DNA from: Kuschelorhynchus macadamiae
Taxonomy: Eukaryota; Arthropoda; Insecta; Coleoptera; Curculionidae
Assembly: GCA_030620095.1 (NCBI GenBank)
Contig: JAUTXW010001311.1
Coordinates: 2,891,501 to 2,955,500 of the forward strand
Length of the DNA: 64,000 bases
Direction: 5' to 3'
The notes beneath the pieces were generated by a model. It saw only the letters and a program-made list of their open reading frames with translations, was not told the origin of the DNA and ran no database searches. Positions 26,402-37,697 of this stretch are shown one piece after another (position 1 is the first letter of the stretch; each line of letters begins with the position of its first letter). A program made the position numbers and the translations under genes.

Positions 26402-27156
26402 CTTTAACGGACATAAAAACCTCGGTTTAAAATCGATAATAGTTCAAACTATGGATGTTCTCCGCCTATGGTCTCGTCCCCTATCTATCAATCTGGATTG
26501 AATGGAAAACCAGAAATAAGAAGATTTAAAGTTTGGTCCCTTTTTATTTACGACTTTTTGCAAGTCGGAGAGTATTAACATAAGGGATTTAGTTCGGAGA
26601 CTTTGCTCCTCTAAATTACACTATAAAAGTCCTCCGAGGGTAGCAGTGTTCTTTTTAAAACTTTATCTTTTCTAGAAATAGAAGTTAAGTCCCAGAAAGG
26701 AATAGGCGAATTTTATAATAAAATCAATCCGGCTTCATTATACAGCGTTTTTATAAGGCAACTGAGAAATAACCTCGGAAATGATACAATTAATTTAACA
26801 TGGTAAAATGACAAGATTGATGCAGATTTTATGTTAAAAGTTAAAACAACTCAAGGTGGAATATTTATTTATCAAGCTTGGATGTGCATTTTTGGACAAT
26901 GGTTTCGTTTTATTCATAACAGGATTAACAGGTATAGACAAACTGACATAAAAGAAATATTAACTTAGATATTTAACTTTCAAGCAAATATTTACTCAAT
27001 TTGAAAGGAAAGCTTAATAATGGTAGACGAATGCCTTTTAAACCAGCAGTTTAATGTTCAGTTAACCATTTAAAAATGTTGTCTAGAAATGCGAGAAAAT
27101 ACAGGATACTTCATTTTACCAATTTGAAACTTTTATACGCCATGCATTTTTACGTA

Positions 27157-27227
<71 letters not shown>

Positions 27228-28194
27228 GTATAAATCCACTGATGGCCAATCTCTTTACATTCTGTGCGGGGTCCTTTGGCATAGCATTCTATCGACGCAT
27301 GTTGATTATGTTAGTATCTTAAGTGTTTGTATTATTGTTAGATATCGACAAATCACGAGACATATCGACACCTACACAGACATCAAACATCACTAACAAG
27401 GATGTACTTGGAATATTTTGGGCAACGGTATGTTTACTCAAATTCGATAATTAAAACATTGGATTATATTTCTGTGCATAATTAACTATCTCACACGTGG
27501 CGATAACTGATAATACATATTTTCCTGTCACTACTTTGTATCTAACCGCGATGTTATGGAGATTTATTTTAATTTCGGGTTTTCAATTTTCGGGATCAGG
27601 ATCCAATTCCTGGATTTTGGGATTGACAATTTTTCTTCTGAGACTTATTCCGAAATCGGTCTCGAACCCATTATCTAATTTTGTTATGTATAAGTTGTCC
27701 ATTTTAAAAATTCAAAAAACCGAACTATAATTGTCAAATCCAAGGGCAAATAAAAATAAACTTAAATTTCTAAGGACTACAAAAACATTCATTTCTAAAA
27801 ATAAGGAAACAGAAAACGTTACCAACCCAAAAGAAATATTGATTTAACCGCCCTTAAACATCTAAAAATAGATTCTATTGGTGCAAAATCGCCCTCAATA
27901 ATAGCAGCTGATATTTTTAAAATTATTAATGCTTTTTGAACGCGATCTTTTAAAAAGATATCATAGTTACTAAACTATGTCAACGAAGGTTCATGTCCAT
28001 CATTACTTTTAACAATTCCGTAAGATGTATTTTTTTTAAGATAATAAATAAATTCCTGATTTTTTGAGATCTCTCTTCTTAATATCCTGGATTTTCGAGA
28101 TTCACCATGTTCACTTAACCAAAATTTGGTACGTGGGCAAATTTTTTAGCTTTCTTAATAAATGACTTACAACGAAAAAAATCGGTAAATTTTC
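26401..28194. other. Non-coding stretch, nothing firmly recognised
   Basis: Contains the (AT)n tract at 27159-27231. Around 26670-26966 a plus-strand frame reads protein-like, with one stop (FYNKINPASLYSVFIRQL, then FMLKVKTTQGGIFIYQAW), but I know no family for it. The rest is AT-rich filler. Confidence 0.35.
27159..27231. repeat. (AT)n microsatellite, about 73 bp
   Basis: A TA run with a TGTATATGTA tail. Confidence 0.95.
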
Positions 28195-29330
28195 TTTAGC
28201 CGGAACCTCGCACGGAAATTCCCTCGTTATAAATTCATACATATCGCCATTTTGTTCTGTCATGTTGAATTCGTACCAGTTCACCTCTATATCTCATTTC
28301 ATTTTTCTGCAAAATTTAAAATAGTCAACTGAATAGGAATTTTTTTTTGTTTATTGTAAAGCCAGTTTGTTTCGTCATCTTTAATTCATACCACAACTTT
28401 AGGAGTTTATCTCTATATCTCACTATATAATTCTATAAAATTTATCTTCGATTCATACCAAAATATTACCAATTCACTCCTATGTAACATTTGATTTTTA
28501 TGCAAAATTTAATGCAAATTAGATATATAGTTTTTACGAGGTTTCTTATAAATAATTTTTATTGCTTTCCTAGGCCACCATCTTCTTCCGCCATACCAAA
28601 TTTCTATCAAAATATTACCAGGTTATTATTATTATGTTATTACCCTATATGACCCTTAGTCTTTGACCAAAATCTGAATTCAATCGGATAACTAGTTTTT
28701 AAACTATATCGCGAAATGACAAACCGACAGACAGACCGAAGAAATTAATAAAACATATTTTTGGTGGCACCTACGGATGCTAAAACGTGAAGATACCTGG
28801 TGATTTTTCACGATTTAAAACATTTTATTTGGGTGCCATTTTGTTCCGCCATCTTGAATTCGTACCACAATTTTACCAGTTCATCTCTATACCAAAATTA
28901 GTTATCGCATGTAATCCATTACGAAGTTTTTTCATTTTGTTTCGCCACCTTGCATTCGTACAAAAATTTTACCAGCTGATTTTCTCATAATACTTGATAT
29001 TTGTGCAAAATTTGAGGTAAATGGGATAAGTAGTTTTTTGGCAATAGTTTTTCTAACATCTCACTAAGCCGCCATTTTGTTTCGCCACATTGGATTTTTA
29101 CTAAAATGTTACCAGGTCATACCTATATAACCCTTAATTTTTGACCAAAATTTGAAGTCAATCGGATTATTAGTTTTTTAGCTATGCCGCGAGCAGGCAG
29201 ACTGACAACGCAGGCACACCGACGGAATCTATGCGACGCTGAAACAGAGGCTGAACCGTGAAAATGTGAAAAAACCTCGGAGGGTGATTTTTTCACAATT
29301 ACAATACTTCACTTTACGAGGGAAGCAAAA
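28195..29330 (+). repeat. GCCGCCATTTTG tandem-unit family, locus B (longest)
   Basis: About eight degenerate units with the same modules as locus A. The terminal module with GACAGACAGACCGA and GATTTTTCACGATT appears twice: once inside (about 28720-28820) and once at the end (about 29190-29330). The left edge has TTCCCTCGTTA (about 28219) and the right edge has TTTACGAGGGAA (29313-29324), a short inverted pair that probably marks the ends of the element. Confidence 0.8.
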
Positions 29331-30130
29331 AGTTTAGTAAATACGAAGAAGCTGATTAGGTCGCGGATTAAATGGTAATAGTAATCCTTTAAGCAGAAAA
29401 ACTTTACGATGTTTTCCATCGTATTTTTTTTTCAGCAGCTATACGAGTATACTAGCGATGCCAATTAGCACATTTTAGAGACGCTCTGAATAATTTGCAG
29501 CTTCCCTTTCGCCAATCCAATGGCCAAGACTACCTAATCGGCTTCGATGTATGCATAATGGCAGTCTGCAGGAGCCAGAGAACTCCAATATGTCAATAAC
29601 CTGCAACAAGCCATACGCAGCAGAGGACATCGGCAAAGTTTCACCCAACAGCTGATTGTTTGTCACACCGCACAGTGACACTTTACAGAGAAACTAACAG
29701 CCGGGAAAATGATACGTCGGTCGAGAACCTTCGCTATTGTTATTTATTGCCGCTTCCATGGAAAAGGGAAAATGAAAAATGTCCGACGGCTAGACGAAAT
29801 AATTGATGTGCTTTTGCTTTAAAACATACCTATGTGTAACGTTTACGTATAGAGGGAGTTTTTTTACATATTTAAACAGGACATTGTCAGGAATATTATT
29901 GGGACTTTTGATGGGCAATTAAATTTTAGTAATCATATTATTATTAAATTCTTCAAAGGTCTTTATGTTTATAATTTTGCGTCATAGGAAATCTCGCAAA
30001 TAGTACTCAAATTCAGATGGAAACCCATCTCAGCTGAAATAAAGAGTTTAGAATAAATTCTAGTACATCTTTTATCTAAAGTCGTTCTAAAGTAATTAGG
30101 TTTATAAGCATAATCGAAATAAAATATTCA
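29331..30130. other. Non-coding stretch with a GC-richer patch
   Basis: 29460-29830 is visibly richer in G and C than its surroundings and is not repeated elsewhere in the window. A 68-codon minus-strand frame (29475-29681) lies in it. I recognise no protein. It could be an unrecognised exon, a conserved regulatory element or part of an old transposon. Confidence 0.35.
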
Positions 30131-30600
30131 GTATTGGGATATCGGAAACCGTAAGAGATACAAGAAAGTTTAAATCGGGAATGTTTTATACAATTATGTC
30201 TGTAAATGAATGCCGTTTTGCTCACGATTCTATATTTTTTGGTTTTTGAGATATTTTGAAAAAACCAAAAAACTGCATTTTGGAGAACCCCTCATAATTT
30301 CTTAATTTTTCAAAATATTTTTAATCCATAAAAACATTATTAAGGCAACTTTTTACGTAAAATACGCCTGTTTAGTCAGGTTTTATTTACAACGTTTCGG
30401 TTTTTTAGAACCATCACCAACTTCGTATTTTCTTATGGCCAGTATATTTTTTCACTTTTGGCGATGTATCACTTTATAATTAAGTTACTTATTATTAAGA
30501 TGTAAAAAGTGCGCATTGAAAATTAATAAACATTTTTTTGAATTATCCAAATAAGAAATTAAAAATATGGTTAAATAGCAACATTTTTTAATTCAACATT
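30131..30600 (+). repeat. Left arm of the 30.1-kb transposon
   Basis: Pairs with 32180-32676 in reverse complement with small gaps. Confidence 0.8.
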
Positions 30601-30806
30601 AAATTTTATATAAAATCAGTAAGAACTATTCAATAGCATTTATCCTACGTGTACATGTTCAACGTTCAACTTACCATCCACAAATAACACTAATTTAACA
30701 CATTGGGTCAAGTAGACTTTGCGGTTGAAATAATTGAATTTTTATAATCTGTCATCTGTCGTTGAAGTTTTGTTTTGCTTACGTCAATATTTTAATAAGC
30801 TTTACA

Positions 30807-31859
30807 ATGACGTTAAACCTTTCTAATGAAGAAATGTTCGATATGTTAACGTGTTATATTAAAAACGAAAGAAATGCCAATAGGGCTATGGATGTATATT
30901 TTGACATGTACCTCGAAAGACGACAGCCCGGCAGAACCTATTTTCAAACGCTGGTTCGAAACTTGCTTGAGTTTGACAGCTTTAATAAAACTCGCACGAA
31001 GAAGTATGAAAAACGCAATGAGGAACGTAACAGGCAAATCCGAAAATATTTTAATGAAAATCCGACTTTATCTACATGAAGAAGTGAAACGGAACTTCAC
31101 ATTCCGAGGTCAACCATTGATGATGTCTTAAAAGTAACGAAATACCATCCTTAGAAGCCAACAATTGTACAAGGACTTCAAGCAGGTGATTTCGAAAGAA
31201 GCATTGTTTTTTGTAATTGGTATATCGATAGACGTCGAGAAGATCCGGCTTTTCTTAATAAAGTCTTTTGGTCAGATGATACTCATTTTACCAACTGTGG
31301 AGTTTTTAATAAAAAGAATCACCATTATTGGGCCATTGAAAATCCGCAACTACAAGTGTGATTTGTTTTTAATGTGTGATGGTGGTTAATTAGGAAGTTT
31401 AATCTGAAAGCTCTACCCGAAATAATTTCAATTAATGACATTGGTACTAACCCAATTAAAGTGTTTATAATAATTTAGTATTTTTCATTAGTTTTCAGCA
31501 AATTGTCTCATTGGGCCTTTTATTTATGATCAGATACTGATAGTTCCTGCCATTCGAGGAGTTTTCCCAAATGATCAGTTTAACAACTTATGGTTTCAAC
31601 AAGACGGTTAACCCGCACATAAAACCAGGAATGTACAAACCTATTTAACGGAAACATTTGGTGAAAAAGTAGTATCCAAAATCCTGCACGCTACGATACG
31701 TATTTATGAAGATATGCCAAAAATTAGACATACGAATTTGACCCTCCTGAAAATAGGCAAGTTCTTGAGCAGCGAACTCGAATTATTTTAGAAAATATCA
31801 ATCGAAATACTATACCAACGGGTAATCAGTGCACCGAAAAAAATGGTCAACATTTTTAA
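30807..31859 (+). pseudogene. Broken DUF4817-type transposase
   Basis: Starts MTLNLSNEEMFDMLTCY, a DUF4817-like helix-turn-helix, with ERRQPGRTYFQTLVRNLLEF by residue 60. After a stop and frame change it continues PTIVQGLQAGDFERSIVFC, then FLNKVFWSDDTHFTNCGVFN with the first catalytic Asp, and HHYWAIENPQLQV. Near 31590 WFQQDG*PAHKTRNVQTYL is the second Asp block with a stop replacing one residue. It ends TEKNGQHF and a stop at 31859. The block that normally carries the third acidic residue (PPRSPDLTPLDF) is not readable: the sequence after VVSKILHATI near 31690 seems deleted. Several stops and frameshifts make it dead. The span of about 350 codons is normal. Confidence 0.8.
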
Positions 31860-32029
31860 TCATAATATTATGTAATTAATTTCACTGAGTAGGTAGGTAG
31901 TTCTTCTTGTAGTTTGTATTTAGTTACTTTTAAGACGTCATAAACGGTTGACTTTAGATCTGAAGTTCCTTTTCGCTTCTTCTTGTGAACGAAATCGAAT
32001 TTTTGTTTGAAATATTCTTGTATTGGCTA

Positions 32030-32168
32030 ATTAACCCAATTAATTTTTTATTTCTTATTTGGATAATTCCTCGGATAATTAAAAAAAACTTATTAATTTT
32101 CAATTACGCACTTTTTCCATCTTCATGTAATTGTCAAGTGTGATACATCGCTAAAAAGCTAAAAAAAT
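32030..32168. repeat. Extra direct copy of the inner right arm
   Basis: TTTCTTATTTGGATAATTC, AAACTTATTAATTTTCAAT and GTGTGATACATCGCT recur in the same order at about 32221-32320. The left arm has only one copy, so this is a local tandem duplication on the right. Confidence 0.7.
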
Positions 32169-32179
32169 ACCCTTTAGTG

Positions 32180-32676
32180 TTGAATTAAAAAATATTGCTA
32201 TTTAACCCTATTAGTTTTAAATTTCTTATTCGGATAATTCAAAAAAAAGTTTATTAATTTTCAGTGCGCACTTTTTACATCTTAATAATAACTTAGTTAT
32301 AAAGTGTGATACATCGCTGAGACGCTAAAAAAATTCTGTTTTAGAAACTGTTAAAATCAAATATCCTGGCCATAAGAAAATGCGAAGTTGATGTTAATTC
32401 TAAAAAACCGAAACGTTGCAAATAAAATCTGACTAAACAGGCGTATTCTATGTAAAAAGCTGCTTTAATAATGTTTTTACGGATTAGAAATATTTTGAAA
32501 AATAACGAAATTATGAGGGGTTGTCGAAAAAGCATTTTCTTGGTTTTTTCAAAATATCTCAAACACCAAAAAGATAGAATCGTGAGCAAAACGGTATTCA
32601 TTTACAATCATATTTGTCTAAAACATTCCCCATTTAAACTTTCTTGTATCCCTTACGGTTTCCGATATCCCAATAC
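32180..32676 (-). repeat. Right arm of the 30.1-kb transposon
   Basis: Reverse complement of 30131-30600. Confidence 0.8.
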
Positions 32677-33207
32677 AAATACGAATGAATTTCGGACACA
32701 TTGTATACGTAAGTTAAAAACTTACAGGTAAGAACACAAGACAAAACGAATCGCACTTTTTCATATCTTAACCGAGATCCCAACTAATAGACTAGTAACA
32801 GATTTATGTTCCATGAAATGTATCAAGGGCTACCCGAGGTTGTATCTAAGCCAGGTACCAATAGTAGTTATCAGGTGGCAATTCCTACCTGTCGGTGACT
32901 TCTAACAGCGAGATGCGATTACCTTTCTCCGAAACGTTCTCTTAATATCGATTAAAATCGGAATCCAAATATGCAACTTATAATTATTTCACTTTTATTT
33001 TGTTATAATATATCACTTCTGTTGTGTGTTTTGTAGATCAAAAAGCGTAGAATAATCAAAGATCATGTTACGAACAACTGCGGTGGTGTCTTTCCTCATA
33101 AATTGCCACGTCCAATGTTGGTTTACTTTTAAAAGATAAGGTTTTCATACGTAGTTCAATCAACCAGGAGCGACCAATTTGATTTGATATCTTTTATTTA
33201 TTGTCAC
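32677..33207. other. Non-coding stretch, nothing recognised
   Basis: About 530 bp between the transposon arm and the LINE fragment, with no gene or repeat arm seen. Confidence 0.4.
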
Positions 33208-34082
33208 TGAGTGCTTAACAGTAACCAGTTAAATCTGAATCAATCGAAAACTGAAGTGATTTATTTTTCACTCCGTAACTTGCAGGGAATGGTAAACTGT
33301 GAGTCAGTTCGTTTCTTGGGGGTCCGAATTGATCCAAAAATGACTTGAAATGCGCACATAGATCGTCTTTGTCCAAGGATTGCTTCGGGAGTCTATGCTT
33401 TGAGGAACGTGGTGAATGTGTTATCTGAAAGGGTTGTTTTGTCAGTATAGTATGCATGCATTGAGTATAGGATCTCATACGCTTTGTTAGCATGGGGTCA
33501 TGCAGCAAGTACCAGAAGGATATTTGGCCTTCAGCGAAAAGCGGTGAGAGTAATTGCTAAATTGGAGTACAGAGCTGATTGCAAATTAAGTTTTATTCGT
33601 TTAAACATCTTAACTGTTCCCTGTCTTCATATCTTGCAATGTCATAAGTATACCACACACCAAAACATGCACAGTCATAATACTAGAAATATTGACCACA
33701 TATATACAAGTTATCACAGAATTCACAGAACAAAAACAGGTATATCTTTCTTTGGCCCTAAAATGTTTAACCTACTCCCACCTCAAATTAAAATGTTAAC
33801 TTCTAAAAGTTTTAAAACGGTTATTAAAAAATATCTTTTTAAAATGTGTTTCTACTCATTGGATGAATCCTTTACTAATGATTTCTCAGACATGTTGTAA
33901 TAGAACCATAGTTGTTTCTTGTAATATGTATAATGATTAGCAATGTTTCTGAAGTGTTAAAATACCTTTACTTGAACATTTTTATTTTGACGTATGTAAG
34001 CACTGTAGTGTATGTAACATGAATATGTTTGTGTGTCTATTTATTATAATAATAATAAATAATAAATAAATGCTTTATTGTC
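33208..34082 (+). pseudogene. 3' end of a LINE (Jockey/CR1-like) with microsatellite tail
   Basis: The C-terminal thumb and tail of a non-LTR reverse transcriptase. It reads NSNQLNLNQSKTEVIYFS, ESVRFLGVRIDPKM, a stop, then HIDRLCPRIASGVYALRN, ERVVLSV and a stop. From 33484 it is open for 138 codons: AWGHAASTRRIFGLQRKAVR, ILTVPCLHILQCHKYTTHQN, HSHNTRN and a hydrophobic-basic end. These are the usual post-YADD blocks (LN.SKT, FLGV.ID, A.LAWGH, LQ.KAVR.I, H.Y.TRN). It is truncated at about 33208, upstream of which the RT palm is absent. The 3' UTR ends in an AATAATAAATAAATAAA-type tail at 34050-34080, as in many LINEs. At least three stops are present, so it is dead. Confidence 0.8.
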
Positions 34083-34288
34083 AAAAAAAAATTTACAATT
34101 TTGTGGATAAAGCTGTTTTAAAAAAAAAAAATAGTTTACAAACATCAAAATTAGCAAACAAAACAAAACAAAAACACATCATAAATATTATAGAAAAATA
34201 ATATTTAAATCAAGAATTTAGAATATTAATATTATAGAATCCTAAAAGAAGTACATTAGAAATGTACTTTGTCAGTCAGTTACATTAG

Positions 34289-34532
<244 letters not shown>

Positions 34533-35444
34533 AAATAGACACAATAACAAAAAATAAGGAAAATAAAAGATATAATTTCCTTAGTTTTCGAGTCACAAAT
34601 TCTAAATTTTTTTTCAGTTATGGAACAGAAAGAAAGAGGAACTTCAAAAAAAAACAATACGATGCATCCGAGTGCATCTTATAAGTGGGTTTTGTAAGAA
34701 CGTCTAGTCAAAAATACGCTCAACACTCATTATTTTTCTAAGAGTAAAGCAAAGCTCGGTGACATATAAGTTGTTGCGAAACTACTTATAAAATACAGCC
34801 AGGTTGTTGGCATGCTCACAATGTTCAAGGTTCCTGACTCAGCACACATAGACAATCAGTCTATTTATCGTAGTTTGTTGCTTTTGTCAATGCAAAAACA
34901 TTAGGTAAATGTAAATTTTATATTGCGGAACTATTTCATACTGACCTTGACTATACTCTACGATTTTATATTCGTGAGATTAAGAGACCTGACTAGGATA
35001 AATTATTGGAGTTTTAAATACTATTTAAACATAAATAGTTGAATAGGACTTGTTTTCTCGCGAAATAGGTATGTACTGCAATTTACAAAAAGGCAAATTA
35101 CAATTTTTTTTTGGTTTTACAAGTTATTAGCATTATACGAAGCAATCGAGGAGGCAATGAAGCACACATTAAACATTTACTGATATAACTTTTTTGAGAT
35201 ATAAATAGGAATATTTTATTATACAGTGACAATATATGGACCTCGATATGGACGTATACATGTAATCTCCCTTACTATAAAGGTTACTAAAAACATTATA
35301 AGTCACATTTTCATCAGCATTTTCATTACTTTGGAAATAATTCACTGTTTCTATTTGTTGCAATTTTGTCTAAAATACTGAACATTTAAAAATCAGTGAA
35401 TTCTACTCAGATTTCCATTAAATTTGTCATGATTCGAGGGTAAA

Positions 35445-35690
35445 TTGCTGTGGCATTTTGGTGTAGAGGACTTTGGAACTCTGATGGGACGACCCTTGAT
35501 ATGGTTTGTTGTGGCAGTATTTACTTAGCGGTGGCAGTTTGGCATAGCGGTAGGGTTTTTGGTTTTGCGATGGCATCTGATTTCTGGTGGCACTCTTGAC
35601 ATGCTGTGGCTATTTGGCATTGGAGTGGCATTTCTGATATTAGGATGGCATTGCGGTGGATTTTTTATGACATTTCGGTCGCATTTTTGA
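35445..35690 (+). repeat. Degenerate GTGGCA short-repeat block
   Basis: About eight to ten imperfect units of 20-30 bp around (G/A)TGGCATTT or GTGGCAGTTT, for example at 35449, 35510, 35531, 35568, 35587, 35605, 35625 and 35644. The block is G- and T-rich on this strand, poor in C, unlike its AT-rich surroundings. Confidence 0.6.
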
Positions 35691-36275
35691 ACTTGTTAGC
35701 GTTTTACTTTGTCAATAACATATTACCTTTTAATTGTTGAAATATGGTTGTTTTGTGATTCAACCTTTACAACTGCTCTCTATATGTGTGTGCGTGCACG
35801 GAAGGAGTGTGTAAAGGTGAGGAGTATGTCTATGTTGGCGTTCCAAGGTTTTTTCGTATATTAATTTTATTCTTAACATTATATTTTGAAAACTTCCTTC
35901 GAGTGGAAACTGCTCAAAAATGACTCCAAAATACCCATTTGGTGTACAGTGACTTGAAAGAACAGGCAAAACGAAAACAAAATAAAAAATATTTCATGAT
36001 TATAAACAAATTCAAAGAAAATACATATTTTTATATTAATTATTTTGCTGTAATTGGCAAGAAGAAAATCACTGAGTCGCTTGATGTGTCGTTTATTATC
36101 GTAATATTCTAGTAGATGAGGTTTGATCATGCGACAGATGAGTTACCTACTTATTTTAGTATAATGCCAAATATAAAATTGGTTTAGCCCAGTACTTTTC
36201 CCAATTTAAATTAGAAATAGTCTCGGAAATACTACATCAATGTTAGGTAGATATATCATAATTTTAGTTGTTTAA

Positions 36276-36279
<4 letters not shown>

Positions 36280-36334
<55 letters not shown>
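36280..36334. repeat. (AT)n microsatellite, about 55 bp
   Basis: A pure TA run. Confidence 0.95.
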
Positions 36335-36338
<4 letters not shown>

Positions 36339-37429
36339 GTTTAATCTTGTTTGACATTGATAAATTATATACAGTTGATAATAGAAATGTTTATTTTTTA
36401 ACTTTAGTATATAATTATCAATATAATGTATTCAAATGAGTTCCAATTTTATTTAGTTTTAATCTCGGTTTTAATTATTATTTGCAATATTATTATACCC
36501 CGGTTCGTATTACTCAGGGTATTACTGTGTAAAATGATCATAATTATCATGTTTAATATACCAGAAAATTTTAATAAAAAACTTAAATCTCTATACACAT
36601 TTTTTGTCAAATGCAAAGCTTTTGGGCTATGGTGTTCATAAAACCAATTTCCGCAGATTCATATACATACATACTAAGATACAACAAACACGGCAAGTTT
36701 TTTTTTCGTGGATATTTTTGACAAAAGAAATACATTTTTTACAATCACCGATCTTTCTCAATTATCTATAATTAGAGAAATGCAGAAAATCAAGTAAACG
36801 TAACTTCTGCAACTCGATCTAAATCATTATTTTACGAGTATGAGTAGTTAAAAACCCGTTTAACTGCCAGACCGATTTGAAAAAAAAACTCTGCATAAAT
36901 ATGATAATCATATGTGCCCCCTAATATTTAATTTGCACTGTTTAACCCCGTACCTATATGGAAAATAATAAAATGTAATTTTAGTTTTGACATTAATTTT
37001 CATAAGTTGCTCGACAATTAACGAGTACTACGTGGGCATACTTTTAATCAACACTATTTTTCAGATCTGTAATAATTTGATTAGTTTCCTAACCTCGTTC
37101 CAACCTGAACAGTTAGAAATTCGAGAAAACTTGGTAATGTTTTTAAATTAATGTGAAACAATAGAAAATTATTTTTTACCAAACTAAAGCCAAACTTTTT
37201 AACTGGCCTTGGCCCTGGACACACAGAGCAACAACCAACATGACACGTTACACCTCCTACCTATATTTTATAAATTAGAATTCGATACGTTACCAGCTTT
37301 AAATCGTGAATATTTTTTATAAATAATGACACCGCGAAATATTTCGGCAACTTCTATTGATTAGAGATGGAAATTGTAGGTATTGTATTACCGACACGAC
37401 ACCTAAAAGTGGAAAGAATGAATATAGGT

Positions 37430-37689
37430 TAGTGGCGTGGCCAGGGGGATAAATCCCTATCAAGCCCCAGGCTCTTTAAACAGAGTTGGATTATATTATG
37501 AAGGTGACATGTTTGTGCATATTTTTTTGTAAGATTTATTTTTCTTGGTAGTATATTTCTACAAAGGCGCAAACGCTAGACTTATCATCAAACTACAGAA
37601 GTGAGAATTTTTTTTGAGTCACCAGATTTTTCTCTAGGTAAAGTTATTAAATCCTCCCAAGGGCTAAAATAGGGCTGGCTACGCCACTG
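37430..37689. mobile_element. hAT-type MITE, 260 bp, with 8-bp target duplication
   Basis: The ends are TAGTGGCGTGGCCAG and, reversed, CAGTGGCGTAGCCAG, the well-known hAT terminal pattern. The flanks are ATATAGGT (37422-37429) and ATCTAGGT (37690-37697), an 8-bp target duplication with one later change. It has no coding frame, so it was mobilised by a transposase made elsewhere. Confidence 0.85.
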
Positions 37690-37697
37690 ATCTAGGT

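Larger units (their letters stand above)
30131..32676 (+). mobile_element. DUF4817-type transposon with approximately 480-bp inverted arms
   Basis: Left arm about 30131-30600 and right arm about 32180-32676 pair in reverse complement almost throughout. The tip is GTATTGGGATATCGGAAACC on the left and its mirror GATATCCCAATAC on the right. Inner landmarks are AAAACCGAAACGTTG, GGCCATAAGAAAAT and AAAAAGTGCGCA. Between them lies one plus-strand transposase remnant. The right arm is preceded by an extra direct copy of part of itself (32030-32168). I see no clear target duplication. Motifs match the same broad group as the element at 0.9-2.7 kb, but the arms are unrelated, so it is a different family. 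Confidence 0.8.
34533..37421. other. Non-coding stretch with a GTGGCA-rich block and (AT)n
   Basis: No recognised gene over about 2.9 kb. It contains the GTGGCA repeat block (35445-35690) and an (AT)n tract (36280-36334) followed directly by AGGGTGTTTAATCTTGTTTG, which resembles a mariner-like end. No partner end was found. The minus-strand frames at 35760-36130 show no motif. Confidence 0.4.
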
